Both the position numbers and the translations under genes were made by a program. A model generated the notes under the pieces. It was given only the letters and a program-made list of their open reading frames with translations, did no database searches and was not told the DNA's origin. From Gnetum montanum (taxonomy: Eukaryota; Streptophyta; Gnetopsida; Gnetales; Gnetaceae): 64,000 nucleotides of DNA. Shown one piece after another: positions 1 to 12,204 of this stretch (positions are counted from its first letter, which is position 1; each line of letters opens with the position of its first letter). The stretch spans positions 471,441 to 535,440 of the forward strand of contig MNCI01035006.1 in the NCBI GenBank assembly GCA_015680685.1, written 5' to 3'.

Positions 1-1033
1 TTTGTAGAGGACATATAGGACCAAGAGCTATGGACACTAAGATTAAGCAGTTATGTTAGTATTAGCCCCATATGGAAAGCGACTGCATGCAAAAGGTTAA
101 GTGTTGTGACATGTGCCAATGACATAGTAACCTCATACATGTATCACTGATATAGTTACATACCACTAAGATCACCTAGTTGTTTCAATGATGGGGGTTG
201 AATATTATTGAACTTATAATACCCAAGTCTTCCATAGGTCATAGCTTCATCATCACTACAACCAAATAATTTACAAAGTTGTGTTGAGGCTATTCCCTTA
301 AGGAAGACTACATCTGAACAAGTTTGCAAATTTATCTTAGATAACATTATAGTCCATTTTGGCATACTCATGACCATAGTTATAGAAAATTGGTCACAAT
401 TTAGTAGCCGTGAAATGAAAAATTTTGTCACAAACTAGGCATTAAGCATTCTTTGTCATTACCTTATTATCCTCAAGCCAACGGATAAGCAAAGACAAGA
501 AACAATGCCATTACTAACTTACTAAAGAAGATGCTAAATAATAGCAAGCATAAATGGCATGAGTGGCTTGTCCATGTGCTATGGGCCTATAAAATGACTT
601 ATCACACAAAAACCGGACTAACCCCTTATAGCCTAGTTTATGGTTCTAAAGTTGTTTTGCCTCTTGAATTACAGGTGTCATTTCTTTGAGTAACCTTAAT
701 TGACCTCGTCAATGATGAGCAAAACAAGGAGTTGTAAATAGTGGTCCTAGACTCATTGGAGAAGCAATGTATGCAAGCGCTCACTCACATTGAATGCTAT
801 CAAGAGAGGTAAAGTGGCAACATCACCATAATTTGGCCAAACATAATATAAAGGAAGGTGACCTAGTTCTCAAAGTCATCCATGAGCATGCATATAAATT
901 CTTAGCCAATTGAGAAGGGCCCTTCCTAATCACCAAATATTATGGTAATGGAGCATTCAAGATAGCTAATATAAATAGGAATGAGTTGTTCAATCTGGTC
1001 AATCATTCCTATATATAGCCATATTACATGTAG
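1..1033 (+). pseudogene. Ty3/gypsy integrase remnant (GyC)
   Basis: This is the 3' end of a gypsy pol gene, coding for the integrase that inserts element cDNA into the host genome. Read through stops and frameshifts, it matches the integrases at 12205-13221 and 58076-59100. Visible parts are a GHIGPRAM-like segment before the zinc-binding region, the core-domain stretch PYYPQANG near 460-485, a WHEWLVHVLWAYKM stretch near 555-595, and a C-terminal NGAFKIANINGNEL segment ending at the stop 1031-1033. Many in-frame stops and shifts show that it is dead. The rest of pol and the 5' half of the element lie outside the window to the left. The family call rests on domain order and motifs shared with the other two copies. 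Confidence 0.85.
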
Positions 1034-2221
1034 CCAACAGTCATCAACAAGTGAGCCTACAATGCAACCTGCTAAGGCCTTAAATTGGAAACATGGCTTG
1101 CTAGGACCTAAAAATTGTAACACCATCACCTACCAAGGCCTTAAATTGGCATCATGACCTACTAAGGCCTTAAATTAGGATCACAATTCACTAAGACTCT
1201 AAACTAGCATCATGGTCTACTATGACCTTAAACTAGCATCATAGCCTACTAAGGCTTTAAATTGATACCATGGCCCATCATGGCCTTAAACTCACAACAT
1301 TAGTAACCTAGGTGCATTGGTTTTATTCTCCATGTGGCCTATATATGCATTGTAATGATTTAACATGCTTTGTTTGCTTGGTTTTCTTGTTCCCTTAGAG
1401 TTGTGTTTGTAGGATGAAGCTTAAAGCCATTGCAAAGATGCAATTCATTACAGTAGAAAATAACCATGTAACCTCAATGTGAAAGATTTAGTGAGTTTGT
1501 TCTACTATGTCAAGAGTACTTGTACCATTGCACTCTCTCTCTCTCTATCACCATCCATTAATCCCGACCCCATAGCCTGATGTTGACCTTCCCTACCCTA
1601 AACAATGATGTTGGTCTATGTTTGTCACTCATTCACTATAGCCATATGATATGTTCTTATCATGCTCAATCCTCAAGTCCACTTGAATGTAACACAACTC
1701 ATTCAATGGGAAAACCATTAAGTCCATTGAGCGTAACACATCTCATTTGATGGGATAACTCTCAAGTCCATTAAGTGTAATGCAACTCACTTGATGGAAG
1801 AACTATATTAAACTAGCCCTGGAAATAAAACCTAATGAATATTTCACCCCATAAAAAATAGGAGAAGCAAATTTCCAAGGAGGCAAATGGCCAAAGAAGC
1901 CACAAAGCCTAATGGCTGAAGATCACTTGGAGTGAAGTGGTTGGTTCCTCAAATACATTTTCCAGCAACTAACACTTCAAAATATGTCAATACGATGCTA
2001 CAACCATGGAAACAACACTTGAAATGAATCATTAGCCTCCATGACCATCTCCCTAACTAACAAAATAATTCCCCCATCATAGCCTGATCCCATCATCACA
2101 AGCACTTTTCAACATGGTTTGACATGATTGGATCAAACGTGGAGAGGGAACGTCAGTGATGGACCTATAGTGGTGTTTTGTATTCTTTGCCGGTGTCTCT
2201 TGGGTTAGTCCTCAAAACACC
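1034..2221 (+). other. GyC region between pol and 3' LTR
   Basis: This non-coding stretch runs from the integrase stop to the polypurine tract. It matches 59101-60267 of GyA over much of its length, for example the block AGAGTTGTGTTTGTAGGATG near 1395 and near 59465. It begins with the GGCCTTAAA minisatellite annotated separately. No convincing ORF is seen. Confidence 0.7.
1066..1292 (+). repeat. GGCCTTAAA minisatellite, locus 1
   Basis: About seven diverged copies, roughly 30-35 bp each, of a unit built around CTACTAAGGCCTTAAACTGG joined to CATCATGGCC. The same unit recurs at 37800-38000, 47215-47310 and 59155-59370. In GyC and GyA it follows the integrase stop. Confidence 0.8.
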
Positions 2222-2237
2222 AACAAAGAGGGGCCAA
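2222..2237 (+). other. Polypurine tract of GyC
   Basis: The sequence AACAAAGAGGGGCCAA lies directly before the TG that opens the 3' LTR. The identical 16 bases precede the 3' LTR of GyA at 60268-60283. This is the expected primer site for plus-strand DNA synthesis. Confidence 0.85.
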
Positions 2238-3657
2238 TGAAACACCACAAAATTTGTATGTTGAAACCTTTGTAATCCCATCCCATAAAACCCAAGGTAA
2301 TATTTTATTATAAATGTGAAGGTTGTAACCCATAAAGGTGCAATCTCACATGTTTAATACTTTTGGGATTGAAAGTTGCTTCATAAGTGGCCAAGGCCTC
2401 ATTTTCAAAGTGAAAAAGGTCACCTAGTATTTATATTTGGCCTTGGGGGAGTCAAAATGCCTTTTGGAATGTCAAAAATGGCAATTTGATGGGTTTTATG
2501 GGAGGTATACATTTCTCTACGCTGACACACCTCCTGCAAGGGGGTAAGCCAACTAGAAGACTTCAAGGCTAGCATGGAGGAGTGAAAAGGGGGTAGAACT
2601 CACATACCCCCAACATGCAAAGGGGAGTAACCCATCTTGAAGGGTTTGACCTTCACCCCTAGCATATACCTCCCATACCCCCTCAACGTTGACACTCTTC
2701 CCCTAGTGGGACGAGGATTAGCCAGTTAGGAGAAAGGAGGTTAGATAGGGTGGAGGGGATAGATAGCTGGGATGCATGGGGAGTGAACCTCACCTACCCA
2801 TCCTAAACATGGTAGCTAATTTTCAACAATTTGGTAGCAAATTTGCAGCCAATCAATTAGCAATTTGGTAGCCAATTTCCAACTAATCAGTTAGCCATTT
2901 GTAGCTAGTTTGCAATATAAATCATGGACATAACCCTATAAAAACCACACCTTGGAACAATGTCAAGGTTCCATACTTCATTAGAATCCTTGGCATTTTT
3001 GGCATCTAAGAGGTATTACTTCCTTAGTAAAAATGTGGCTTCTTGGTGCCTAGTAGCATGGAACCTCTATAACTTATTACCCCCTGTTACTCCCCATTTT
3101 GGTCTATGAGCTTTGGGTGTCAATGTTACCTCCCTAGGATCACCAAATCCTAGTGTGGTGCACTTTGGTCATCCTAATCCTTCACATTTCCATAACCCCA
3201 ACATCAACCAATGTTACATATCTAAGGAGAAAATAAATGAGGTTCAATACCATCAAGAGTGGCAAAGATACCAGATCATGGAGTTGATAGTAGCTTCAAT
3301 GGGCTTTGAACCCCTAACCAAGTGAACCCCCCTTTGCCCCCTTCTTGGGCACAAAATTTATACACCCCTTTGAACTCATTCTTTGTTCATTTAATAAATT
3401 TTGTGATTTCATTATATGTACAATTTCAAAAATAATTGTTATATTTTTAGTGCACTATTTTATAGATTTGCATATTTTTATACTTTTTCTTACATCCCCA
3501 TTTTTCACCCCTCTAAGTCCTTGGGTAATCTACTGGATTGTCTAGGACACCCTGAATCCCATTTTTCTTAAATAGGTCATAGTGGATTTGGGGTTCAGGC
3601 TTCTTACAACCAAGAATCCTTGGTTTTCTCTAACGATTGATATTTTTCATCACAACA
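2238..3657 (+). mobile_element. 3' LTR of GyC
   Basis: A long terminal repeat of about 1.42 kb that starts TGAAACACCAC and ends near CATCACAACA. It aligns along its length with both LTRs of GyA (24282-25550 and 60284-61583), including the CCCATCCCATAAAACCC block near 2277 and the terminal AAGAATCCTTGG block near 3612. It contains several inverted ACCCCC and GGGGGT patches near 2530-2800. The ORFs at 3113-3325 and 3345-3545 inside it look accidental. The target duplication cannot be tested because the 5' LTR is outside the window. Confidence 0.85.
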
Positions 3658-4079
3658 ATCTCTTTCACTAACATTGATGAATTGGGTAGCATGAATAGGT
3701 AAAAAAAAAAAACCTACATTAGTAACATTCTATTGGAAAATTGTAGGATCCTTATTTGCCAACCATTCTTGTGATGAGTCTACTTCATTCTATTTGAGTT
3801 GAATTTTCTCCTCATCATGACCTGAAATGGTCATGTCAGTAGTAGATTGAAGTACTGAATCTACAACACAACATAGATAGCCCATTAGACTCTTACATGG
3901 TAGACAATTCAAAAACATAAAAAACTATAAAACTATAAAAAAAACTAGAAAACCATAATACCAAAAATATTAACCATGCTTAGACAACTTTTACTCAATA
4001 TACTTAAGTAAAGCTTTAAATTTAGGATGAGCTAATATAGTGCTCCTAAGTCTATATAGGCCCATCATTTATATGCATG
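3658..4079. other. No gene seen; left edge of GyB
   Basis: AT-rich sequence with a 12-base A run near 3702 and short A-rich repeats near 3905-3960. I see no coding potential. It should be GyB sequence next to the point where GyC inserted. Confidence 0.4.
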
Positions 4080-4862
4080 ATTGGTGGCTAAACTTATTTC
4101 ATATACATGAGAATACCACATATAGTATCTACTAAACTTAGCCTTCAGATAATTGAGCACTTGCATCCTTACAACCTCAGCTTACCTAAATTCTTCCAAG
4201 GCTTTATGAGCCATGAATAAGGTTTAATCATTCCTTACCAATCCCCTAAGATGTACCCTATACCTACAAAAATGAAACATCCAAACATTTAGAACCAAAC
4301 AATGGAAAAGCTAAAAATTAATAAAGATAACAATTTCAAATTAGACTTACAATTCTAGTAGGTAGATGGTTCCCGAAGGATTTTGAAAGATTGTGTTTAT
4401 CTTGTGGTCTATCATCAAGATGTATTTAGAATCAAGTTATATTATGAATACATAGGCATTTACCAAATTTTGGATAACTATCTAACTCTTGGTGAAAATG
4501 AGCTTCCATTATGTTCTATATACATCTGAGTGTTGGGATCAGCCACTATTAACTATAAGAAGTAGGTTGAAACCCTACCAAGAGAATCTTTGTGATGATA
4601 GAGGCAACATCTACCACCAAGTATGACCACATAATCACATTGTAGTGGTAGAGAAAGTATGCCAAGAATTCTCTTGCACCAAGTCTAAACCATATCTAAG
4701 TACATTTGTCAATGCACATGTCTAGGTTTAGACTCTTTTGTGTGGCCATCCCATTACAACCTAGGATTCCCACTAGCTCTACAATGATCAAGATGGGCTT
4801 AAGAAATTCCATTCACATAGCTAAGCCATACAACTATAGCCATGAGAAACCATAAAAGCATT
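4080..4862 (-). pseudogene. Antisense ORF remnant of GyB
   Basis: On the minus strand this stretch contains an AREFLAYFLYHYNVIMWSYL-like segment near 4620-4690. It matches ARDFLAYLLYNFSVMM in the antisense ORF of GyA near 41485-41535. The remnant is badly broken and no start or stop can be set. I do not recognise the protein family. Some Tat-lineage gypsy elements are known to carry extra antisense ORFs, usually next to the 3' LTR; here the position is upstream of RT. The shared order with GyA suggests it belongs to the element rather than being a separate insertion. Confidence 0.45.
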
Positions 4863-6659
4863 AAAACAAAATTTCATAAAATTAAAGCAAAAATAACCTC
4901 TACGATGACAACGTTTGTACTAAAAATGCTAAAAATAACTAACTTCATCACTTCAACATGAATCAAAATTTAGCTTTTTTTACATATTGACAAGCATCTA
5001 ACATAAAAACAAAACAATTTGACACTTGAACATATAGTTTACATGAATGGTCCTAAAACAAGCATTATTGCAAACAGTTCTTATGAAATCAAGTTTTAAC
5101 AAAACTAGAAGGTTGAAGTTGATAGTGTTGGAATTTGATGGGTGAGAACTTTTAGGAAAAAATAGTAAAATTAGATGAGCAAGGCCCATACACTCAGAAT
5201 TGTGAGAATGTAGGAAAAGTAGTCATGAGAAACATTAATTTTCTTGGAATCTAAAGCCCAAATGTTGTCATTCAACCGTATAAAAAACATCAAAAATCCC
5301 ATATGTTATCCCAATAATCCCAAAAAATGCTATATAGTAGCCATAGCATTGGAAAATTTTTTATAGTAGCCAAAATTCAAATCTAATATGCTCTATGCTA
5401 TCAATATTAGCAAGAGAAGCTCAAAACTTTGCATTAAAATAATAATTGATCAACACAACTCCCATGATTAGGAAAAAACTCTAAAAAATTATAAAAATTA
5501 ATTTAAACTCCAAATACTAATGGTAAGCTTAGGACAACATAAATCAAACTCCAACATTAAACCAGCAAGTTTGAAAAAATCAAATTTTAACCTAGAAGTA
5601 CATAGAATTTTCATTGAGAAAACCCAGTTTAAAATGAAATGATTGTAGTGAAACCTTTTGGGAAAATTAATAGAAAATTTTAAAAATTTCAAACTTCATC
5701 TAGGATCCCTCTACACTACACTGGTAATCCCCAAGGATCCTAGACACTACACATAGGTGGCTAAGAAATTGCAAACACTAACAATTTTTCAATAGAAAAA
5801 CTAAAAAAATAAGCCAAAAACATTATGCACTAGGTTGGAAGAAAATCCATAAAAAATTCACAAAAAAATTTGAAAATCTTGATTCCAATTCTATTTCAAG
5901 AAAACTACTTCATACAAGAATTCAATGAATCTTGAAAAAATGTTAAAGTTTGGTCAATTTTAACTAGAATTAGGGCAAAAATGCTATGAACAAGCTTGGG
6001 AAAAATCTTGAATCTTACTTAAAACATACCCTAAAATCCAAATTTCATTTCAATCATAATCATACAACCTAAATCTTCAATTCGGTGTAGAAAAAATGAA
6101 AAATTTCAAACAAAGTAAGCCTAAAGATAGAAAAATGTTTTCAAAATTTGGACAAAAATAAAGAAAACTAGTGGAAGATGGGTACCTAGTAGTTTTTTAT
6201 GAAGATGATTCACCTATAAAAGGATTTGAAAGCCTAGATATGATTTCTACTACCTCCTTCATGTCATCCAATACTGGATTCTAACTTGTCAATCCCATCT
6301 TCCTTGCCATAATTACTAAAACTCAAAAGTTCTATCTTGGTTTGTTGCTATTAGAAGCCCAAACTCTCATCTCTTCTACAACCATGATCTACTCAAGGGT
6401 AGGCAGATGCAACAATTACTATTAAGTATGAGGTGTTTGAATATTAATCATCACATCTATCTTTCATATGCTACCCTTGTAAAATCAAGCTAGAAATAGG
6501 TTTAGATGCTAAGAATCCTCTTCCAATACTTATGTGCTACCAATGAAGCCTCCATACATAAGTAAATATATTCACCAAATTGTAAACCAAGAATAGATCA
6601 AGAAATATGCTTGTATACTAAGGTTTACTTAAGATGTTACTTCTCAAGGCAGTTTGAAC
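4863..6659. other. A-rich non-coding stretch of GyB
   Basis: Strongly A-rich on the plus strand with many AAAAAT-type runs and no credible ORF. It occupies the same place in GyB as 41700-43390 does in GyA, between the antisense ORF and the palindromic array. Short minus-strand ORFs here look accidental. Confidence 0.5.
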
Positions 6660-7945
6660 ATGGGTAAGTCCCATCAAAGTTGGGTATGATTATTGAGCAA
6701 TCCCACATGCTGGAATTCAGTACCAAGATGCCCACACACTATGGAATCCTACCCCACCCACTAAGTTAGCATGTGGGACAATTTGTAAAGCTTGCACTAG
6801 CCTTATTTCTTGCCAAACTTGTCCATACAGTGCTTGGTGGAACCAAGAAGATCTAAAAAAATTGGAAAATTCCACTATACATAACTCATCCAAAATTATT
6901 AAATATGGGAGCATATATGTTCATTAGCTAGGGTTTCACCTTCCACACACTATGGCAGCATGTGGGATAGCTTGTGAAGGCACCAGAAATCTTAATCCCA
7001 TTAGTACAAGTCATTCCTTGATGAAAATTACTAAGAAAACTATAGAATGTCTCTCATAGTCCAAATGCTATCCTAGTAGCCTAAAGAGACTAAAAATAGA
7101 GTTAAATCCATTGAAACTAACATGGGTAGGTCTCATTCACTAAAGCACCTATCCCACATGTTGTGGTAGTGTGTGGGATAGCTTGTGAGCCTCTCACTAC
7201 TAAATAGCAAGCCCAAAATTACTTATCAAATGCCCGATAGCCTCCACAAAATCTCAAATGAAAAGTTAAGAAAGAATGTAACCTCTACAAGCTACTAGCA
7301 TTGGATCCTAGTTCCACACACTAGGAACACATATCCCACATGTTATGATAGTGGGTGGGGTAGTGTGTGAGGCCCTATAAATTCATGGACTTGATCAACA
7401 TACATCAAACCTTACTTACGATGATCAAGAAAATAGTAGATCTTCCCATACATCTTAGATATTTCCATGAAAGTATGAAACACCAAAAACCAACTTAACT
7501 AAACTACCAAATTTTATTCCACACATTGAGAAACCTATCCCACATATTGTGATAGTTTGTAAGGTTTGTGGCAAGATCCATCATGCCCATAAGTTGCCTA
7601 GTAGTTCCCACAAGCCCTATGATGGAAGATTAACTAAAAATTTAATCCTTACAGGTTGTGAAAATAGGATCTTCATCCCACATGTTGGGAAACTCTATCC
7701 CACACATTGTGGTAGCATGTGAGGTAGTGTGTGAGGCTTCAACAAGATAAAACCTTACCAAAACTTGGTTATGCATAGCCTAGAATAGTCAAACAAGCCT
7801 CACACTAGCCTTGTGCAACCTAGGTGTGGTTCAACCAAGTCAAACAAGCTTCAAACATGGCTAAAATTCTTCACATGGTAGGCATTTGGATTCCACATGC
7901 TGTGATGGTAGTCTAGATTGCCCACATGCTCTAGGAACAACACCC
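6660..7945. repeat. Palindromic tandem array of GyB
   Basis: About seven strongly diverged units repeat at roughly 180-210 bp. Each has an imperfect inverted core of the form CCCACATGTTGTGGTAGTG followed by TGTGGGATAGCTTGTGAG. Cores lie near 6740, 6945, 7150, 7350, 7530, 7710 and 7900. The spacing and core design match the array at 43500-46870 in GyA, though the sequence differs. No ORF is supported. Confidence 0.7.
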
Positions 7946-8945
7946 ACATGTTGATAATTCAATATTTTAGCTTTTTTAAATTGTTTGATAATAAGAAGCT
8001 AGTTTCCAAGTACTTAACAACTAGTTTACATGATTTTTTGTTCTATTTTAATTGTTCTTATTAATTTTTTATTTATTCTAGCAATTTACACAAGCTTTTT
8101 TCTTATTTTTATAAGATTTTTATTTGTTTTAATAAGTTATGATCTTTTTTGCTATATTTTTATCTGTTTTAGTAATGTATAGCCTTTTTAATAGATTTTT
8201 TCCTATTTTAGTAATTTATGCCCTATGTTTTCTAAATATTGACTTATTTTAACAATTTATAGCCTATTTTTACTAAGTCTTACTTTACTTTGATCATTAA
8301 ATCAACTAAAAAAGTAAATATTATTGTTCAATATCACTTTCAACCATCTTTGATCATATTCAACCACTTTTGACTTTGTTTAACCTTGTTTAACCCATTT
8401 CTATAGCATTTCATATCATTTGACAATATTTTTTTTTATCATTTTTCTATAATTTGGTATCATTTGACACCATTCAACATCATTTTGCATGATCTTGACT
8501 CCATTTGATATTAGTTGACATCGTTCGATATCATTTTTCCATCATTTGGTGTCATTCGACATCATTCAACACTATTTTTTATCATTTTAACCATCATTTA
8601 ACATCATTTTACCCTATTTTGACATCATTTGACCTCCTTCATTTTACCATTATTTGGCATGATTTGATATCATTTGATGTCATTTTGTAGTATTAGGACC
8701 TCATTTGACATCATTTTGCATGGTTTTGACCTTCATTTGACCCCTAATCTGTATTATTTGGTATCATTGGGTTCTAATTCCACCTTTTTGCATCTCAAAC
8801 TACCTTTTCTCACCTTGATTTATCATGTGAGGACCTTATTTAAGCCTTATTCTGCCTTGTTTTACTCTATGTTAACTCTTTTTGGCTATGTTATGCTTCA
8901 TTACTGTAATATTTTGCATTATTTTAATATTGTTTGACGATTTTG
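7946..8945. other. T-rich low-complexity stretch of GyB
   Basis: T-rich sequence in which short motifs such as CATTTGACATCATTTTG and ATCATTTGGTATCATTTG recur irregularly, mainly 8400-8760. The open frames at 8505-8690 and 8674-8937 come from this composition and are not genes. The position just before RT matches the T-rich sequence at 46980-47570 in GyA. Confidence 0.6.
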
Positions 8946-9535
8946 CAATACAAATGTCAATTAATGAGCTTTTGTTGACATGTGGGACTAAATCATGGAT
9001 ACATGAATATAATTTGACCTACCCTTGAGCCTAAATGGATCTTATGGTGATGTTTAATGATCAGGTAACCTAGAATGCCTAGAACTTGAACCTTGGAGTT
9101 TATTCAATCATATATCCTCAATAGAGAAATTCCTCGAATGGCCTAAGTACATAGTCAAAACTCTTAACCTCAAGGCTAGAGACATCAGTAAGGACTCTCT
9201 AGCTAAAATTCCCATTACAATCCATAATGCTGAGGAGAGAATGCTAAAATTACGTTCCTCACTAGAATTCCAAATAGCCCAAGATAGCACCAAGATCCTT
9301 CAAGATAACCTTAAAGCCTTTGCTTGGTCATATGAAGATATGATAGGACTTAACCCATGTTTAATGCAATATAATATCATACTTGACCCTAGTATCAAAT
9401 TGGTTAAATAAAAGATGTGTAAGATTAAACCAGATTTGACCTTGGTAGTTTGTAATGAGATCATGAAGCTTTACCAAGCTAGTTTCATCTATGCCATCGA
9501 TTACGTAGATTGGATGTCTAACATAGTGGTAGTCC

Positions 9536-9540
9536 CTAAG
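9536..9540. repeat. Target site duplication CTAAG, left
   Basis: CTAAG directly before the solo LTR. The same five bases follow it at 10339-10343. The GyA paralog near 48089-48110 reads GTAGTCCCTAAGAAAATGGG, giving the empty site. Confidence 0.92.
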
Positions 9541-10338
9541 TGATGAGTGGCAAGGTTCCCCTACACTCAACCATATGAATATGAGCATCTCACGCGTGAT
9601 CCGGTTGAACTCCAAGGACTAAGTGCTTATGCGCCTTAATGGAACACTTAAGGTTAATCAATCACTATCTTCCCAAACTTACTTGTATTGTCACGGTTGT
9701 ATGGTTAAGTAAGCTTGAGGTATATGATTTTTATATCTTTTATCTTTTTAATGTCTTATGCTAATAGGGGAAGGTGAAGAGAACTAAGTGACTAACTTTC
9801 CTTAACTATTCACTAACTAAGTTCTAATTGTCCTAGCATCAGTATCCGTTTCCACTTTCTGCACACACCCTAAACCAGTGCAATGCTATTGGGATTACCA
9901 AATGCTACTCGTTACTAGGTTACCAAGCATTACACATGTGCTCGAAGTGATCATACTGAGTGCACTTAACTAGGAGAGTCAAGGGTTGAGAGAGATTAAT
10001 TATCTAGGAAATCATTTAAACATTTAACAATAATTAATTCCTATTTAGCTTAGTCCACATGCTGCAAGGTTTATCATAAAGTTCATCTTTATTTCCGTAC
10101 ACAAATGTGTGCTCAGGTACAATTTTCTCGAATAAAGATTCATTCACTTTAAGACTCCTACTGCGGGCACATGGAAATTATTCTAACTCTGGAATGGTAA
10201 AACTACTATATTTTGGCTAAGGGTCTAAGTCTAAGTGCCTAAAACAGGGAAATCCGCCTCTTATTTATAGACATTACGACGGGCTGCAATAACGTGTATG
10301 CGATATTGTAGGGGTAAACACGATATCGCAGCCCATCA
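9541..10338 (-). mobile_element. Solo LTR of the GyD family
   Basis: A 798-bp LTR in minus orientation, bounded on the plus strand by TGATGAG and CCCATCA. Its reverse complement matches the GyD 5' LTR (48898-49774): the GATATC-centred palindromes at the U3 end, the TATA box CTATAAATAAGAGG (here TCTTATTTATAGA near 10258-10270), the AATAAAGA block near 10130, and the terminal GGTTGAGTGTAGGGGTACC-like segment near 9552-9572. No internal element sequence remains, and the flanking duplication is perfect. Recombination between the two LTRs of a full insertion is the usual origin. Confidence 0.93.
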
Positions 10339-10343
10339 CTAAG
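10339..10343. repeat. Target site duplication CTAAG, right
   Basis: Matches 9536-9540 exactly and restores the RT reading after the solo LTR. Confidence 0.92.
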
Positions 10344-11060
10344 AAAATGGAAGTATTAATATCTATATTGATTTCCATGATTTCAACAAGGTAACTATTA
10401 AAGATTATTTTTCATTACCTAGTATTAATCAATTTAGCACTACTATGGTTGGACATACCATATTATCCTTTATGGATGGGTTCTTAGGATATAACCAAGT
10501 TAGGATTAACCTAGAACATCAACTATACATGACCTTCATAACCCCTTGGGAAATCTTCTATTACACAAAGATGTCATTCAATCTAAAAAACATAGGAGCA
10601 ACTTATCGACAAGCCATGACATACATCTTCAATGATTACATGCTAGGGCTACTGAATGATTATGTTGATGATATAGTCATCAAGTCCAAAATATCAAATT
10701 ACGACACACATGACCTAAACCTATTACTTCAACAATGTATCAAATACAAGCTTCGTGTTAATCCTAAAAAGTATGTCTTTAACATCAACATGAGTAAAAT
10801 ATTTGGTTTCATAGTATCCAAGGTAGGGATACATGTCAATCCTAATAAGGTTAAGGCCATAGCTAACCTTTTGTCACCTAGTAACCTTAAGGAACTATGA
10901 GGTTTACAAGGTAGATTACAATTTATTTATAGGTTCATCTTGAGGCTCGTGAATAAGCTACAACCTATGCAACACTTTCTTAAGAAGGGGGTTTACTACA
11001 AGTCAACTGACCAATGATAAGAAGACTTTGATAACATTAAGTAAGAGTTGGTCCAACTGC

Positions 11061-12204
11061 CTACTATGTATTCCCCCTTAGAAAGATAAACTATTCTACA
11101 TCTACCTTACAATCTCTGAAACCTCCATAGCATCTTTGCTCTATAAAAAATGAGATGATGAAGAAAAGTTACCTGTCTACTACTTAATCCATGTATTGGT
11201 TACTTATGAGACTCAATACAATGAGGTTGAGAACCACTACCTAGGCTTGGTCTTCTCTCTGAAGAAGTGGAGGCACTACCTTTTTAGGGGCCATGTCAAT
11301 GTCATATGCAAAATAACATATTGAAGACCATAATGATCAACATATACAATAGTAGTCATATAGCCACGTGGAAGATCATAACAACTGAGTTCGATCTACA
11401 TTACATCTCTCAAGCCTCAATGAAAGGTCAAGCTATAGCCATGTAACTTCCTCAATTAAGGATAACACAACCATCAATCTTGAGTTATTTAATTAGCATG
11501 TCAACATTAACAATAAGGTACCCAAATGATATGAGGCCATCATGTACTTTGACAAAGCTTCAACTGCTCATGGAGCAAGTGCTACTATCATCATAACACT
11601 ATCCTTTAGTAAGATCTAATATTTTGTCTATCATTTCCAATTTTCATGCACTAAAAATGTAGCAAAATTTGAGAAATTGATTAGAGGAATGATGGTAGAT
11701 CATAACCTATAAATTACACATTTGATGATAAAAGATGATTCTTGACTAGTGGTTAACAAAATGATAGAAGTCTATGCATGTTAGGCTAAACATTTAGAAA
11801 CTAATTATGATCTAGCCAAAAAACTCATGCTACAATTCATAGATGCTAATATCCAATGCATTCCCTAAACTAAGAACATCTCAGTTGATGCCATTACAAC
11901 CTTAGCCCTAAGCATGGTACTAGATGTGTTATGTAAGTAACCTTATTTGATGAAGAACTATGCTCTTTCCATCATGTAGAACATTGAAGGTATCTCTATA
12001 GCCACCATTGATAATGCTCTTCAACAAGAGTGGTACAATGACATTAAGTTTTACCTAATGCATGGTGCACCTATGCAAAACCTAACTACCCCTCAAAAGG
12101 ACACTATATGTAAATAATCAAAATAATATGTCATCATTTCTATTAGCACATTATGTCAAAGGTCCTACAATAGTATGTTATTAGAGTACTTGGGTATAAC
12201 TGAA
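11061..12204 (+). pseudogene. Ty3/gypsy RNase H and linker (GyB)
   Basis: RNase H removes the RNA strand during reverse transcription. The stretch aligns with 57091-58075 of GyA. Visible pieces include MYFDKASTAHGA near 11542-11580, ITTLALSMVLDVL near 11893-11932, and WYNDIKFYLMHGAPM near 12030-12075 leading into the integrase. Stops are frequent. The order RT, RNase H, integrase is that of Ty3/gypsy elements. Confidence 0.8.

Larger units (their letters stand above)
9040..11060 (+). pseudogene. Ty3/gypsy reverse transcriptase (GyB), split by a solo LTR
   Basis: The RT domain copies element RNA into DNA. The N-terminal part at 9060-9540 holds AFAWSYEDMIGLNP and SNIVVVPK, both typical of the Tat lineage. 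The solo LTR at 9541-10338 interrupts it, and the domain resumes at 10339. The longest open piece, 10445-10900 (151 codons), holds SFMDGFLGYNQVRI, MSFNLKNIGATY and the catalytic YVDD at 10661-10672, which is intact. Stops at about 9410 and 10898 and further frameshifts break the gene. The paralogous RT at 47590-48897 shows the uninterrupted order. Confidence 0.9.

Noticed and set aside
3702-3713. Poly-A tail of a LINE or SINE
   Set aside because: The 12-base A run has no retroposon body or target duplication around it.
8505-8937. Small hydrophobic proteins in the T-rich stretch
   Set aside because: The frames follow from T-rich low-complexity repeats (F, I, S, H residues only) and have no conserved counterpart in GyA.
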